From positions 1-64,000 of the forward strand of contig NZ_JAAQPH010000027.1 in the NCBI RefSeq assembly GCF_011683915.1: a DNA stretch of 64,000 bases, written 5' to 3'. The DNA comes from Pelagibius litoralis. GTDB taxonomy: Bacteria; Pseudomonadota; Alphaproteobacteria; Kiloniellales; Kiloniellaceae. The notes under the pieces were generated by a model. It searched no databases and was not told the DNA's origin. It worked only from the letters and a program-made list of their open reading frames with translations. This document shows positions 63,255 to 64,000 of the stretch, piece by piece. Within the stretch, counting starts at the first letter, position 1. Each line of letters starts with the position of its first letter. The translations under genes were made by a program, and so were the position numbers.

Positions 63255-64000
63255 ATGGATCTCGATCGCTATACGGAACGCTCGCGCGGATTCCTTCAGG
63301 CCGCGCAAACGCTCGCCAACCGCAAACACCACCAACGCCTGACGCCGGAACACCTGCTGAAGGTGTTGCTCGACGACCAGGAGGGTTTGGCGCAGAAGTT
63401 GATCCAGTCCGCCGGCGGCAAACCGGCGGCGGCGGTAAAGGCGGTCGACGCGGCGCTGGCCAAGCAGCCGAAGGTGGAGGGTGCGGGCGCCGGGCAGCTC
63501 TATCTGGCGCCGGAGACCGCCAGCCTTTTCGAGCAGGCGGAGAAACTCTCCGAGGAGGCGGGCGACAGCTACGTCACTGCCGAGCGCATCCTGCTCGCCC
63601 TCTCCATGCAGGTCGGCAGCGATGCGGCCAAGGCACTGGACGCCGCCGGGGTCGCACCCAAGTCGCTGAACCAGGCGATCAACGACATGCGCAAAGGCCG
63701 GCGCGCCGACACCGCGACGGCGGAAGACCGTTATGAGGCGTTGAACAAATATGCCCGCGACCTGACCGAGGTGGCGCGTGAGGGCAAGCTCGACCCGGTC
63801 ATCGGCCGTGACGAGGAAATCCGCCGCACCGTGCAGGTGCTGTCGCGCCGCACCAAGAACAATCCGGTGCTGATCGGCGAACCCGGTGTCGGCAAGACCG
63901 CCATCGTCGAAGGGCTGGCCCAGCGCATCGTGAACGGCGATGTGCCGGAGACCCTGAAGAACAAGCGGCTGATGTCGCTCGACCTCGGCGCCATGGTGGC
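63255..64000 (+). CDS. clpB: Chaperone ClpB (N-terminal part, runs off the window)
   Basis: The first 248 residues are in the window; the frame is open at the right edge, and the complete protein should be about 860. ClpB is the Hsp100 disaggregase that works with DnaK. The N-terminal Clp_N repeats begin [20 protein letters not shown]. The first AAA+ domain starts with [20 protein letters not shown] and the Walker A loop GEPGVGKT. The start is preceded by aagggga. A probable RpoH promoter lies upstream. In most alphaproteobacteria clpB directly follows DUF4167; here five genes intervene. Confidence 0.96.
   Translation, partial: MDLDRYTERSRGFLQAAQTLANRKHHQRLTPEHLLKVLLDDQEGLAQKLIQSAGGKPAAAVKAVDAALAKQPKVEGAGAGQLYLAPETASLFEQAEKLSEEAGDSYVTAERILLALSMQVGSDAAKALDAAGVAPKSLNQAINDMRKGRRADTATAEDRYEALNKYARDLTEVAREGKLDPVIGRDEEIRRTVQVLSRRTKNNPVLIGEPGVGKTAIVEGLAQRIVNGDVPETLKNKRLMSLDLGAMV

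Overview
The window is ordinary high-GC (about 65 % by eye) chromosomal DNA from an alphaproteobacterium, most likely of the Rhodospirillales/Kiloniellales type. The evidence is gene content and gene order: aroK-aroB-CNNM next to xerD, cobS-cobT with a J-domain gene and bolA, secA-parvulin-argJ-mutT, comF-grxC-DUF1178-ubiG-lysC-ptsP, and ispG-hisS-prfA-prmC-DUF4167 followed later by clpB. I recognise no phage, transposon, CRISPR array, tRNA or rRNA. Assignments rest on reading the translations and motifs; no database search was run.

Layout. 1-5.5 kb: VOC protein, MeaB GTPase, ribosomal protein L28, one orphan gene of different character (2862-3425), a phytase-like secreted protein and a dienelactone hydrolase, separated by palindromic intergenic repeats. 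5.6-10.6 kb: aerobic cobaltochelatase CobT/CobS with a J-domain protein, an EamA transporter and BolA. 10.6-15.4 kb: divergent nnrS/nnrU with a possible Crp/Fnr-type site between them, DUF2889, a CBS protein and a CNNM/CorC-type membrane protein. 15.4-20.4 kb: aroB and aroK, then a conserved-looking 46-residue membrane peptide, a large exported protein of unknown function and XerD. 20.4-28.5 kb: malyl-CoA lyase with a candidate GntR-type operator, accA, and a five-gene oligopeptide ABC importer. 28.5-32.7 kb: DgkA, an HpnL-like membrane protein, an acyl-CoA dehydrogenase and a secreted GH5 glycosidase. 32.8-40 kb: secA, two tandem exported parvulins, argJ, mutT and a ribbon-helix-helix protein. 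40-48 kb: two SAM methyltransferases, comF, grxC, DUF1178, ubiG, lysC and ptsP. 48-56.3 kb: a RodZ-like protein, ispG, hisS, hemA (glutamyl-tRNA reductase), prfA, prmC, DUF4167. 56.3-63 kb: an apparent insertion of accessory genes (MOSC, BCCT transporter, PstS-like binding protein with a sensor kinase, di-haem cytochrome c peroxidase) before clpB, which runs off the window end.

How the genes connect. MeaB (B12-dependent mutase chaperone), CobS/CobT (cobalt insertion into B12), malyl-CoA lyase, accA and the acyl-CoA dehydrogenase point to an active acyl-CoA/propionyl-CoA/glyoxylate metabolism. NnrS/NnrU and a cytochrome c peroxidase with a near-perfect FNR box point to life with low oxygen and nitrosative or peroxide stress.

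The most interesting items are non-coding. Between MOSC and the BCCT gene lies a complete small transcription unit (promoter, overlapping Fur-like dyad, about 210 nt, intrinsic terminator) with no convincing protein: a candidate iron-regulated small RNA. A second candidate structured RNA sits between prmC and DUF4167. The C5-pathway hemA in a hemA-prfA-prmC order is also unusual for an alphaproteobacterium. I saw no convincing wholly new defence or mobile system.
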